From: Chondrus crispus
Lineage: Eukaryota > Rhodophyta > Florideophyceae > Gigartinales > Gigartinaceae
Assembly: GCF_000350225.1 (NCBI RefSeq)
Contig: NW_005179012.1
Span: 161,885 to 225,884 of the forward strand
Direction of reading: 5' to 3'
DNA: 64,000 bases
In this document: positions 55,988 through 64,000 of the stretch, piece by piece
Layout: the number at the start of each line of letters is the position of its first letter
How positions within the stretch are numbered: position 1 is the stretch's first letter
Made by a program: the position numbers and the translations under genes
The notes under the pieces: model-generated
The model's input: only the letters and a program-made list of their open reading frames with translations
Told to the model about the DNA's origin: nothing
Database searches by the model: none

Positions 55988-56590
55988 TGCGAATCCCGCG
56001 AATCCCGCGAATCCCTTAACTAAGAAGTATACAAGTTTAAAAGCAGAGCAGTATAGAAGTACGAAAGCAGAGAAGTATAGAAGAATGGAAGTTTAGAAGT
56101 ATAAGAGTATGCTAGTATAGAGGAATAAGAAGTATAAAAGTATAGAAGTTTAGAAGCAGAGAAGCAGAGAAGTTTGAAAGCAGAAAAGTGTAGAAGTAGA
56201 GAAGCAGAGAAGTTTAAAAGCAGAGAAGTATAGAAGCACAGAGGCAGAGGCGTTTGAATGCAGAGAATTATGGAAGTATAGAAGTTTAAAAGCAGAGCGG
56301 TGTAGAAGTATAGAAGCAGAAGTTTAAAAGCAGAGCGGGATAGTAGTATAGAAGTTTAGAACAGGGAAGTATGGAAGAATAGAATTTTAAGAGCAGAGAA
56401 GTTCAGAAGTGTGAAAGTATAGAAGGATAGAAGTTTAAAAGGAAGTACGACCACGGTAGAGTACTGTACGGAGGGGGGAGGGGGGCGCAGTAGAAATAAA
56501 AAAAGCGTGGGCATTAGCAACGCTGACCTAGAGTACCGTTTTTTGTTAAATTGTTGTACAGTTGGTTGCCAGCCGCCGAAAAGAAGGTAA
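55988..56590 (+). repeat. Left copy of a long purine-rich repeat with conserved tail
   Basis: It begins gcgaatcccgcgaatccc, continues with minisatellite words (agaagtatagaagcagag) and ends with a near-unique tail (cgaccacggtagagtactg ... tggttgccagccgccgaaaag). It is nearly identical to the right copy at 59693-60895, apart from an internal expansion there. A second, shorter echo of the tail (ttgttaaattgttgtaa ... atgttgcctga) lies at 56640-56690. Confidence 0.93.
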
Positions 56591-57051
56591 AAGCTATGAA
56601 TGGCATGTTGCCTGAGAGAGGATGATACTTACAATAACAATTTGTTAAATTGTTGTAAGAGCCATGAATGACATGTTGCCTGAAAGAGGAAGATATTTAA
56701 AAGAGCAATGGGAAAAGGCGGTTGTTATTACGTTTGGGGAAAACATTACAATAGGAGCATGACGATAGGAGCGGTTGCGTATTTTCAATGTGTGCAATTT
56801 TCTTCATTGGGCGGTTTTGGCGTTTGAGCGATGAACCGCATTCCATACGGCACAAGTTTTAGATGGGCGCGTCATTGACTTGGAGTAGGATAGCTTCTTT
56901 TGATTTCTTCATAAGTGGGGCTTAGTAGAACTTACATGAGGAAACGATTCTGAGGTGGAGAGAGAGATTGAGAGACAGAGAGAGAGAGAGCTACCACTTG
57001 CGCACGTTTACTCGTTGTTTTTGTATAGAAGGACGATATATCTGTGAGAGA

Positions 57052-59286
57052 ATGCCTTCATCACGTCTTAATGTCGGAGATATTGTGCTATTTACAGCAA
57101 TCCCCGAAGTACAGATGTCACTAGGTGTGCAAGGGAGGTATGCCAGAGTTGGACAAGTTTGGTGTTCGACTGAAGATGGGAACGATATACTTGAAGTGAA
57201 GGGATGGTTCGGGACTAGAGCTAGCCTTGAGCAAATCAAAATTTTACACGTAATATGGAGAAAGGGAAGAAGTAAGCTTGGAGTGCAGGAAAGGACTATT
57301 GAAGGAATTGAAAAGAATGGATTGTGTCTAGCAAGCGGTGTGCGCATATCAAATCATACATTCATGGAGGATGGAGCTGTGACGTTGAAGCGCGTGGCGT
57401 CACGTCTGTTCTCAGGAAGAGCCACTGCGCCATCCGTCCTCTTCGCCGCTGCTATAGTGCTGAGCTGCGACGCCAGAGTGACCCAAGTCGATCCAAATCC
57501 GTATCTGAACCCCTATGAAATGTTTTACAAGGCTAACGAGGCGTTGAATGCAGACAGCGCCACTACCCCTACGCAACCGGCTGTGGCGTGGTATACCTTC
57601 GCGCAATCGGTATACTATGGGGATATAGAGATATTCAGTTCGAATGTAGCGTATGACACGTATATGGAGACCATCACATGCCTCCAGAACTGCAGCTTCA
57701 GCCCGCATGATGCCCGCGGCATGATAACATACGATTCAGATTTGTTGAGTACCTTGGAAGCAACGAAACATTTTCAGGAGGTAGATCGCAAGAGGCTGAG
57801 TATGTCTTTGATGAACTTGGATATAACTCGGCAGTTTGCCGCAAGCATTTGCAAGGAGCTGGCGATCCGGGATACGTTTGACGAAAAAGTACTCATGGCG
57901 GGGGCGTTGTGCCTAGAAAGTGAAGCCAGTACGCAACAAGTCGAGTACGCCGAAACCATGTTTTTTGAAGAGGATGGGAGAGCAGACGAAGACGCGGAAT
58001 GGCGACATACATTCAGTCACCACATGGCGTACTCTATCCACCATGCGGACAGAAACGACAGAAACGTCGCCGTATCGATTGGGAAATTTGAAAGGGATGG
58101 AGAAAGCGTAGGCAGGAGGCACGCAGATTGTGAACAAAATTATGTGTTTGTGCATATATCAGACGTAACGAGATACATCGGTCATGACCTGAACAGTCTT
58201 CTGCTGAGCGGAGCGATGGAGAGAGGGCGGACGCACTTCTTGCCAACGGGAAACATGACGATGCTCCCAAAAGATATTGCGAGAATGGCGAGTCTGGCAG
58301 GGTGGCGGGGAAGCTGCACCCTCACGGTACGTTTCCCAATTTCGAATGGCATGATCAACGATTCGGATTATCACATATGCTTATCTCGCATCTCAAAGCC
58401 GAAGATACTGTCGTACGTGGAGGCTGAAGAGCAGATACAATCAGAGGAGATGAACGATTTGAAGCGTATCTATAACCTGGTGAACCAAACATTTCCTCAG
58501 GCCGTGGAAGAAGAAGAATACGTTGACTATCACGAGTTGAACGTTGATGCACAAGAACACATGGGGATATCTGTGTCGCCTCGGGTGCGCACCAAAAGGG
58601 CGTCCGTACTGATTTCGTCGATGGAAAAGGCGGCAACCATCGCCTGCGCTAGGTACGCCGAAGACAGAGGCGTGCCCATGTGCTTTTTGAACCAAATGGC
58701 ACCCGATGACGTGAATAGTGTTCCAAGTTTTGTGTTCTGTGCAGAGATCCTCCCTCACCACGTCCAGGATGAAGAAGCCTGTGCTTTGATTACCTCTCCA
58801 GTCCATCGTGGGCCAGATCTGATCAACCACATACAGCTGAAAGCACAGCTACGGAAGGATGCACAGCGACGAACACGCAGATATCTTACAAGAGAGAAAA
58901 TCATGGAGGAGATTGAGAACAACAACTTCACACTCAAATACCACCGTGGCATACAGATGGAAGACAGAATCACGCAGTATTATACGCACAAGTTTCTGAA
59001 GGGCCAAACTCAAAAGACGCTAGTGGGGACGATGTTGGGGTACCCCTCGGACGTAACAGATTGGAATCCAGACACAACGCGCATCAACGATATGCAGGCA
59101 TCTGAATGCCGTTCCTTCCAGAAATGCCTCGTGCAATTAGATAGCAGTGGAATTCGCATTTTCGTGATGCTTCCGTGTGGAATCGCAGCAGCATCGAAAC
59201 TGAATCTGTCGTTGTCCTGGATTTGCCCAGACAGTATGCGTCATGATGCATTTGCTACACAAATGGCAATGGATGTTACCGGATAA
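57052..59286 (+). CDS. RNB-domain protein of plastid/cyanobacterial RNase II type, catalytic residues lost
   Basis: An intact frame of 744 codons from the ATG at 57052. The frame extends 28 codons upstream, but that part is encoded by GA-rich repeat. The N-terminus (LNVGDIVLF ... GRYARVGQVW) resembles the small-barrel start of cyanobacterial/plastid RNase II. The RNB core shows VHISDVTRYI, THFLPTGNMTMLPKDI, SRISKPKILSYVEAE, ATIACARYAEDRGVP and ITSPVHRGPDLINHIQLKA. Where active enzymes have a D...IDDG cluster this protein has AYSIHHADRNDRNVAVS, so the metal-binding Asp residues are absent. The usual SPIRR is SPVHR. It may be a regulatory pseudo-enzyme. The family assignment is firm, the function open. 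Confidence 0.8.
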   Translation: MPSSRLNVGDIVLFTAIPEVQMSLGVQGRYARVGQVWCSTEDGNDILEVKGWFGTRASLEQIKILHVIWRKGRSKLGVQERTIEGIEKNGLCLASGVRISNHTFMEDGAVTLKRVASRLFSGRATAPSVLFAAAIVLSCDARVTQVDPNPYLNPYEMFYKANEALNADSATTPTQPAVAWYTFAQSVYYGDIEIFSSNVAYDTYMETITCLQNCSFSPHDARGMITYDSDLLSTLEATKHFQEVDRKRLSMSLMNLDITRQFAASICKELAIRDTFDEKVLMAGALCLESEASTQQVEYAETMFFEEDGRADEDAEWRHTFSHHMAYSIHHADRNDRNVAVSIGKFERDGESVGRRHADCEQNYVFVHISDVTRYIGHDLNSLLLSGAMERGRTHFLPTGNMTMLPKDIARMASLAGWRGSCTLTVRFPISNGMINDSDYHICLSRISKPKILSYVEAEEQIQSEEMNDLKRIYNLVNQTFPQAVEEEEYVDYHELNVDAQEHMGISVSPRVRTKRASVLISSMEKAATIACARYAEDRGVPMCFLNQMAPDDVNSVPSFVFCAEILPHHVQDEEACALITSPVHRGPDLINHIQLKAQLRKDAQRRTRRYLTREKIMEEIENNNFTLKYHRGIQMEDRITQYYTHKFLKGQTQKTLVGTMLGYPSDVTDWNPDTTRINDMQASECRSFQKCLVQLDSSGIRIFVMLPCGIAAASKLNLSLSWICPDSMRHDAFATQMAMDVTG

Positions 59287-59692
59287 CCACGCGATGCAAG
59301 CCGAGGCCCAGTCTTTGGGCAGAAGTGGAAAAGTAATATACGCACAGGGTAGAACCAAGTTTTCACAGATAATTAGGAGATATTCCCTTTTATAATATAG
59401 AGTAAGGCATATTCCCTATACCCAAACGACATTACAAATTACGATGAAGTACTATGGGAATGGAAAAAGCAATTAGCACATCACCAAGTACTAAAGAATA
59501 TTACAATTAGCAGCAATAGTCCTGTTACGTAAAAGTAATACTAATTCACCCCAAGCCCCATTTTTATAAAAAGAAACATTTGGAAAACATTAGTGCAAAT
59601 GGAATTGCAATTTTTAAATTAATGTAATTTCAAACAAATGCGACTAGCAGAAAAGTGGGATTAGCCCATCGTGGGATTAGCAGGGATTAGGG
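59287..59692. other. AT-rich 3' flank of the RNB gene
   Basis: AT-rich and non-coding, ending in gggattag-type telomere-like words (59655-59692) just before the right repeat copy. Confidence 0.5.
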
Positions 59693-60895
59693 CGAATCCC
59701 GCGAATCCCGCGAATCCCTTAACTAAGAAGTATACAAGTTTAAAAGCAGAGCAGTATAGAAGTACGAAAGCAGAGAAGTATAGAAGAATGGAAGTTTAGA
59801 AGTATAAGAGTATGACAGTATAGAAGAATAAGAAGTATAAAAGTATAAAAGTATAGAAGTTTAGAAGCAGAGAAGCAGAGAAGTTTGAAAGCAGAAAAGT
59901 GTAGAAGTATAGAAGCAGAGAAGTTTAAAAGCAGAGAAGTATGGAAGTTTAGAAGAATGGAAGTATAGAAGTTTAGAAGCAGAGAAGTTTCGACACAGAA
60001 AAGCAGAGAAGTTTGAAAGCAGAAAAGTGTAGAAGTATAGAAGCAGAGAAGTTTAAAAGCAGAGAAGTATGGAAGTTTAGAAGAATGGAAGTATAGAAGT
60101 TTAGAAGCAGAGAAGTTTCGACACAGAAAAGCAGAGAAGTTTAAAAGCAGAGATGTATAGAAGCACAGAGGCAGAGAAGTTTAAAAGCAGAGATGTATAG
60201 AAGCACAGAGGCAGAGGCGTTTGAATGCATAGAATTATGGAAGTATAGAAGTTTAGAAGCAGAGAAGTTTCGACACAGAAAAGCAGAGAAGTTTAAAAGC
60301 AGAGATGTATAGAAGCACAGAGGCAGAGGCGTTTGAATGCAGAGAATTATGGAAGTATAGAAGTTTAGAAGCAGAGAAGTTTCGACACAGAAAAGCAGAG
60401 AAGTTTAAAAGCAGAGATGTATAGAAGCACAGAGGCAGAGGCGTTTGAATGCAGAGAATTATGGAAGTATAGAAGTTTAGAAGCAGAGAAGTTTCGACAC
60501 AGAAAAGCAGAGAAGTTTAAAAGCAGAGATGTATAGAAGCACAGAGGCAGAGGCGTTTGAATGCAGAGAATTATGGAAGTATAGAAGTTTAAAAGCAGAG
60601 CGGTATAGAAGTATAGAAGCAGAAGTTTAAAAGCAGAGCGGGATAGTAGTATAGAAGTTTAGAACAGGGAAGTATGGAAGAATAGAATTTTAAAAGCAGA
60701 GAAGTTCAGAAGTGTAAAAGTATAGAAGGATAGAAGTTTAAAAGGAAGTACGACCACGGTAGAGTACTGTACGGAGGGGGGAGGGGGGCGCAGTAGAAAT
60801 AAAAAATGCGTGGGCATTAGCAACGCTGGCCTAGAGTACCGTTTTTTGTTAAATTGTTGTACAGCTGGTTGCCAGCCGCCGAAAAGACAGCTATG
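59693..60895 (+). repeat. Right copy of the long purine-rich repeat, expanded
   Basis: It has the same start and the same tail as 55988-56590. It is about 600 bp longer because of a higher-order tandem repeat: the word gcagaggcgt occurs at 60211, 60323, 60435 and 60547, exactly 112 bp apart. It is in the same orientation as the left copy. It ends at the start of the next small gene. Confidence 0.93.
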
Positions 60896-61318
60896 AACCT
60901 TCTTCTGGCGGCGCATCCCGACGGTGGACACTCCACGCCCGTTTTGGAAGAGGCCATTCAAGAAGATCTTCCGCCGATAAACGAGGTGTTCTCTGCGGAA
61001 GCGAGGGACGCTTTTAACTACCTTCGCCGCGTGACCGACATGTACAACTGCTTTGAAATGCCAGAATTGGTACTGGCGGAAATTGACGTCTCATTTTGAC
61101 AAAACGGAGAGTACAACGAAATCATTTGGATGGCGACCGCACTGTACACTTTTGGCAGTGGTGAAATCAATAGGATGCTTGGCTTCTACGAAGAAATTTA
61201 TGGAGAAGATGTAGGAGTATGTGGCGAAGACAGTGATCAGAGCATGGAGATGGATGATATAGATGACGAAGAATTGGATGAAATGCTAGAGCCAGTTACT
61301 CCAGAAACGCACTACTAA
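60893..61318 (+). pseudogene. Small acidic protein gene split by one TGA
   Basis: An ATG at 60893 directly follows the long repeat. The frame is open to TGA 61097-61099 and then continues in the same frame to TAA at 61316-61318, giving about 141 codons in all. The first part is helical and acidic (EARDAFNYLRRVTDMYNCF). The second ends in a highly acidic tail (MEMDDIDDEELDEMLEP). No family is recognised. In-frame TGA could be a mutation; recoding would need evidence that is not visible here. Confidence 0.45.
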
Positions 61319-61609
61319 TCAGTCTGTTGCGAATAAACACGATCTGGCTCATTGCTTCTCACTTTTTATTTTTCATAAGTTCTAGCTGCTTGCGCTCTCC
61401 CCCTCCATCCTTCGCTTTTTTTTGGTCTGGCGGTTGGTTGCTCCTGGTGCGGGATGCAGTACCGTTCTTCTTTTTCTAGATGTAATGGGCAGTAAAAGTG
61501 GACGAGTGCCTGTGTGCCTGCATGCAATACCTACCATTGAGTCCATAGTCTAAAGTACCGATCTTACTTCAATTGGTCTACATGTTTCGAGCAGCAGAGG
61601 GGGCTGCCC
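61319..61609. other. Convergent spacer
   Basis: Lies between the 3' ends of the small acidic gene and the 61.6-63.2 kb gene. An AATAAAC poly(A)-like signal is near 61333. Nothing else is seen. Confidence 0.4.
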
Positions 61610-63208
61610 CTAGGAAGTGTAAACGCCCGCTATGAGAGGTGCTAGCACTAGGTCCTTCCTAAGCGAGAGACCTGGACCAGTGTATTCCGTCATCCATGAG
61701 ACTCCGTCTCTGCTGGTAACGCTAAAGTACTTGTCGTTTGAGTACAAATAAAGCAAGCCGGTTCCGGTGTCGTGCAATTGACCGCGCATCCATGGGCCCG
61801 TAGGCAACGGCTTGGTGATTTCAAAGACTCCTGTCATCTCCTCCATGCAAAGAAAGTTGACGGTGCCTCGGAACAACTGGAACGAAGAGGCGTAAACCGG
61901 GATAAAAGCTAGGAGAGCGTCGAGGGGAAGTCTGAGATACGTGGCAAGACTTTGAATGTCGCACTGAACGATTCCGCCTGGCTTGTCGATGAAACCAAAG
62001 ATTTTGCCTCCATGCCGCTCCACAGACTGCTTTGCTTTAAGCAGACGTGACAATATGCGATCGAAGGATGGAACAACCTCTTTTGAACACGTACGGAAGA
62101 ACCCACCTCGAAGACGATCCAACACACCAGCAGGGTAGTCTTGATCGTTGACGTGCTGGACCAAGTGAGTACCGCGCATAACCCAAGCTCCTTGAAACAT
62201 GTCATATTGCTGTACAATCTCATCATCAACGTAGATGGGCCAAGACTGAAATCTGACTCCTGCTGGATCCCGAAAAGAATCCGTTGGGATTTCATGAAAA
62301 GGAAGGGGGGAGATCTGGTTTCCAGGAGACGGAGAGCAATTCGTTGACCAGTAGAAGAAGTGGCCACTGTGAAGTCTTGCGAGGGCAACATTGCGGCCAC
62401 GTTCAGTTGCTCTCCAAGTCTGCGGGAAGGGAGAGGAGATGTAGAGATCCCCCTTGTCGACGCCACCGGGCCCTAAAAGCGGGGCGTGAGGTTTGTACTG
62501 CACGTACTTTGCGTGCGGATTGGGAGCGAGGGAGCGAGGTTGGTGGCGAGGGAGGTCCTTTTCTCCATGGCCACCTCCCAAGTAGACCACGTGGCCATCG
62601 GGAAGAAGCTCGGATAGATCACCTGCTTTCTTGACGTTAATGCACGAAACGCGCCTGTTGGGAGGGTCGGCGGGGGCGGCGGGAAGAGTGTTGTCGTAGA
62701 GGAGGTTTCCTTTTAGCTTAGATGAGTGCCTGTAGTAATAAGGACACCAGTTGTCTGCCTCGACCTCGGGCAATTCGCCGAACTTGGACTTTGATATGTC
62801 GGTCTTGATGTAGGCGTTCGCGCAATCAAACTTTCCGTCCAGACGAAAGCCCTTGTCATCGAGAGCCCCGGTAAACGCTTTATATAACTTGATGACGGCA
62901 GCGGAAAGAATGATATGACCACTTGGCGTGAATACACGGTCATCGGTGGTGAGGTCGGAAAGCTTGCGCAATTGGTATTTCCTGCTGGTGCCATGATAGA
63001 TCCAGACGTTCTTGCCTTCAACCTTGAGGCTGGGATTGCCTTCGTCTAGATGTAGAGAGGTACTGGAGCTGTCCAAGTCGTCTGCGTGGCCGCCGGAGAA
63101 CATGGTGTCGATTTGATCATGAGCGGCCTGGCGCGTTGCAGCGTGGCTTGCGTACCTATACCCATGTCCGAACAGACGCGCGTTCAGGTGGGCTGAAATT
63201 AAGCGCAA
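61610..63208 (-). CDS. Hypothetical protein, about 500 residues
   Basis: A long intact frame with no internal damage. The first in-frame ATG is at 63103 (about 497 codons). The frame is open further up to a possible splice acceptor (ttaatttcag) near 63197, so the true N-terminus may come from an upstream exon. The sequence is ordered throughout, rich in Tyr, Trp, His and Gly: GKNVWIYHGTSRKYQLRKL, WPIYVDDEIVQQYDMFQGAW, WMRGQLHDTGTGLLYLYSND. No signal peptide or membrane segment is evident. I do not recognise a family. Confidence 0.6.
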   Translation of the reverse strand: MRLISAHLNARLFGHGYRYASHAATRQAAHDQIDTMFSGGHADDLDSSSTSLHLDEGNPSLKVEGKNVWIYHGTSRKYQLRKLSDLTTDDRVFTPSGHIILSAAVIKLYKAFTGALDDKGFRLDGKFDCANAYIKTDISKSKFGELPEVEADNWCPYYYRHSSKLKGNLLYDNTLPAAPADPPNRRVSCINVKKAGDLSELLPDGHVVYLGGGHGEKDLPRHQPRSLAPNPHAKYVQYKPHAPLLGPGGVDKGDLYISSPFPQTWRATERGRNVALARLHSGHFFYWSTNCSPSPGNQISPLPFHEIPTDSFRDPAGVRFQSWPIYVDDEIVQQYDMFQGAWVMRGTHLVQHVNDQDYPAGVLDRLRGGFFRTCSKEVVPSFDRILSRLLKAKQSVERHGGKIFGFIDKPGGIVQCDIQSLATYLRLPLDALLAFIPVYASSFQLFRGTVNFLCMEEMTGVFEITKPLPTGPWMRGQLHDTGTGLLYLYSNDKYFSVTSRDGVSWMTEYTGPGLSLRKDLVLAPLIAGVYTS

Positions 63209-63235
63209 ATTTACTTCGGTCTGACGGAGTGCGCA

Positions 63236-63669
63236 TTGGCTAGAAAAAAATCTGGAAAAATTTCAATGCGCACAGGGCCAAATTTGATTATTTTATCATA
63301 CCGGATGGACGTCGAAAATTGCCGACATGCATCCGACCGCAACCGTTGGCCGGATGGACGTCATCCTCGCTGTCATGTCGCGTCATTGATCCCGTTCGTC
63401 GCTGTCACGATATCATTCGCGGTTCCCCTATTCAGGCCCCTGAATCCCGACGCGCATCTACTGGCTGGCGCTCCTCGTAACGCGCGTCTATTGGTTCACT
63501 ACTGATCTCACTTACTCTGTCCGTTCCACTCCTTCCCCCGCCCTGAATGACCACATACTGTATGAGACAATCTCATCCGCACGTTCTCTGGAACCACACC
63601 GCTCCCCTTCCGTACTCCTGTTGCCCCTCCTCCAACGCGCCCGCCCTCTTACGACTATCCCTGTCCGTT
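63236..63669. other. Upstream region of the hypothetical gene, no gene seen
   Basis: Contains the repeated word ccggatggacgtc (63301 and 63351) and C/T-rich sequence. It may hold a promoter or an upstream exon of the minus-strand gene, not resolved. Confidence 0.35.
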
Positions 63670-64000
63670 TAGGGAATTAGGGGAATTAGGCGGAATCACA
63701 GGTTTACGCATATTGATATAAGGATGTAGGGACCATCTATTCCCATTAGGGGAGTAGGGCGTATATATTATATATTAGGAATTTAGGGGAGTAGGGCGTA
63801 TATATTATATATTAGGAATTTAGGGGGTTAGGAAGGTAGGTGAGTTAGGAGGGTATTGTGGATATTGAGGGTTAGGTGGATTAGGAAGATTAGGGGGGTT
63901 AGAGGGGTTAGGTGGTTTAGGTGGTTTAGGAGGTTTAGGTGGTTTAGGGGGTTTAGGTGGAATACCGGGTTTAGGTGGTGGAATGGTTTACGAGGTTGAC
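63670..64000. repeat. Degenerate telomere-like G-rich repeats
   Basis: It begins with gggaattaggggaattagg-type units. It includes a two-copy tandem repeat of about 39 bp (ggggagtagggcgtatatat, near 63751 and 63790) and ends with 9-bp units of the form gtggtttag. The orientation is opposite to the C-rich tract at 55862-55987. Confidence 0.85.

Noticed and set aside
63670..64000. True chromosome end
   Set aside because: The units are irregular and AT-rich blocks intervene; an active telomere would be a uniform repeat, so this is at most subtelomeric or telomere-like.

Overview
This is nuclear DNA of a eukaryote: short GT-AG intron-like gaps, LTR retrotransposons, minisatellites, and genes such as a UTP11-like ribosome biogenesis factor, a RuvBL2-like AAA+ ATPase and a PP4 regulatory-subunit-like HEAT protein. 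Two genes look plastid related: an Omp85/OEP80-type outer envelope barrel and an RNB protein closest to the cyanobacterial/plastid RNase II type. The host is therefore probably photosynthetic. A multicellular red alga of the Chondrus type is my best guess from the compact, transposon-packed layout and the retrotransposon types, but nothing here proves it.

Layout. 1-4991: 3' part of a Ty3/gypsy chromovirus with a candidate 3' LTR. 5.0-7.0 kb: minisatellites, a hairpin and a tRNA-derived element. 7.0-12.1 kb: a complete, young Ty1/copia element on the minus strand with 253-bp LTRs, a 5-bp target duplication and an unusual Tudor-like domain. 12.3-17.0 kb: a second, unrelated copia element on the plus strand, followed directly by the RNase H end of an older copia copy. 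17.7-20.8 kb: inverted repeats and a serine-rich gene broken by a 16-bp duplication. 20.95-22.7 kb: an intact gene joining a PD-(D/E)XK nuclease-like domain to a protein kinase-like domain. 24-26 kb: a decayed HEAT-repeat gene. 26.7-29.3 kb: a decayed copia. 30-35.9 kb: poorly resolved small genes and tRNA-like sequence. 36-38.7 kb: UTP11-like and Omp85-like genes. 40.9-49.1 kb: a decayed DDE transposase of tnp2 type with two companion genes. 49.9-52.3 kb: a Deg-type protease remnant fused to a RuvBL2 remnant. 53.8-54.9 kb: a decayed Crypton-type tyrosine recombinase. 55.9-61.3 kb: an intact RNB-domain gene without its catalytic aspartates, lying between long same-orientation purine-rich repeats. 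61.6-63.2 kb: an unknown gene. The window ends in degenerate telomere-like G-rich repeats.

Most of the sequence is mobile elements or gene remnants. Many open frames are split by single stops or by one-base shifts, some in homopolymers, so part of the damage may be sequencing error. The intact genes that stand out against this decay are the nuclease-kinase fusion, the RNB-like gene and the 61.6-63.2 kb gene. The strongest leads for new biology are the nuclease-kinase fusion, the RNB pseudo-enzyme with its repeated upstream module, the Tudor-bearing copia element and the Deg-RuvBL2 chimera.
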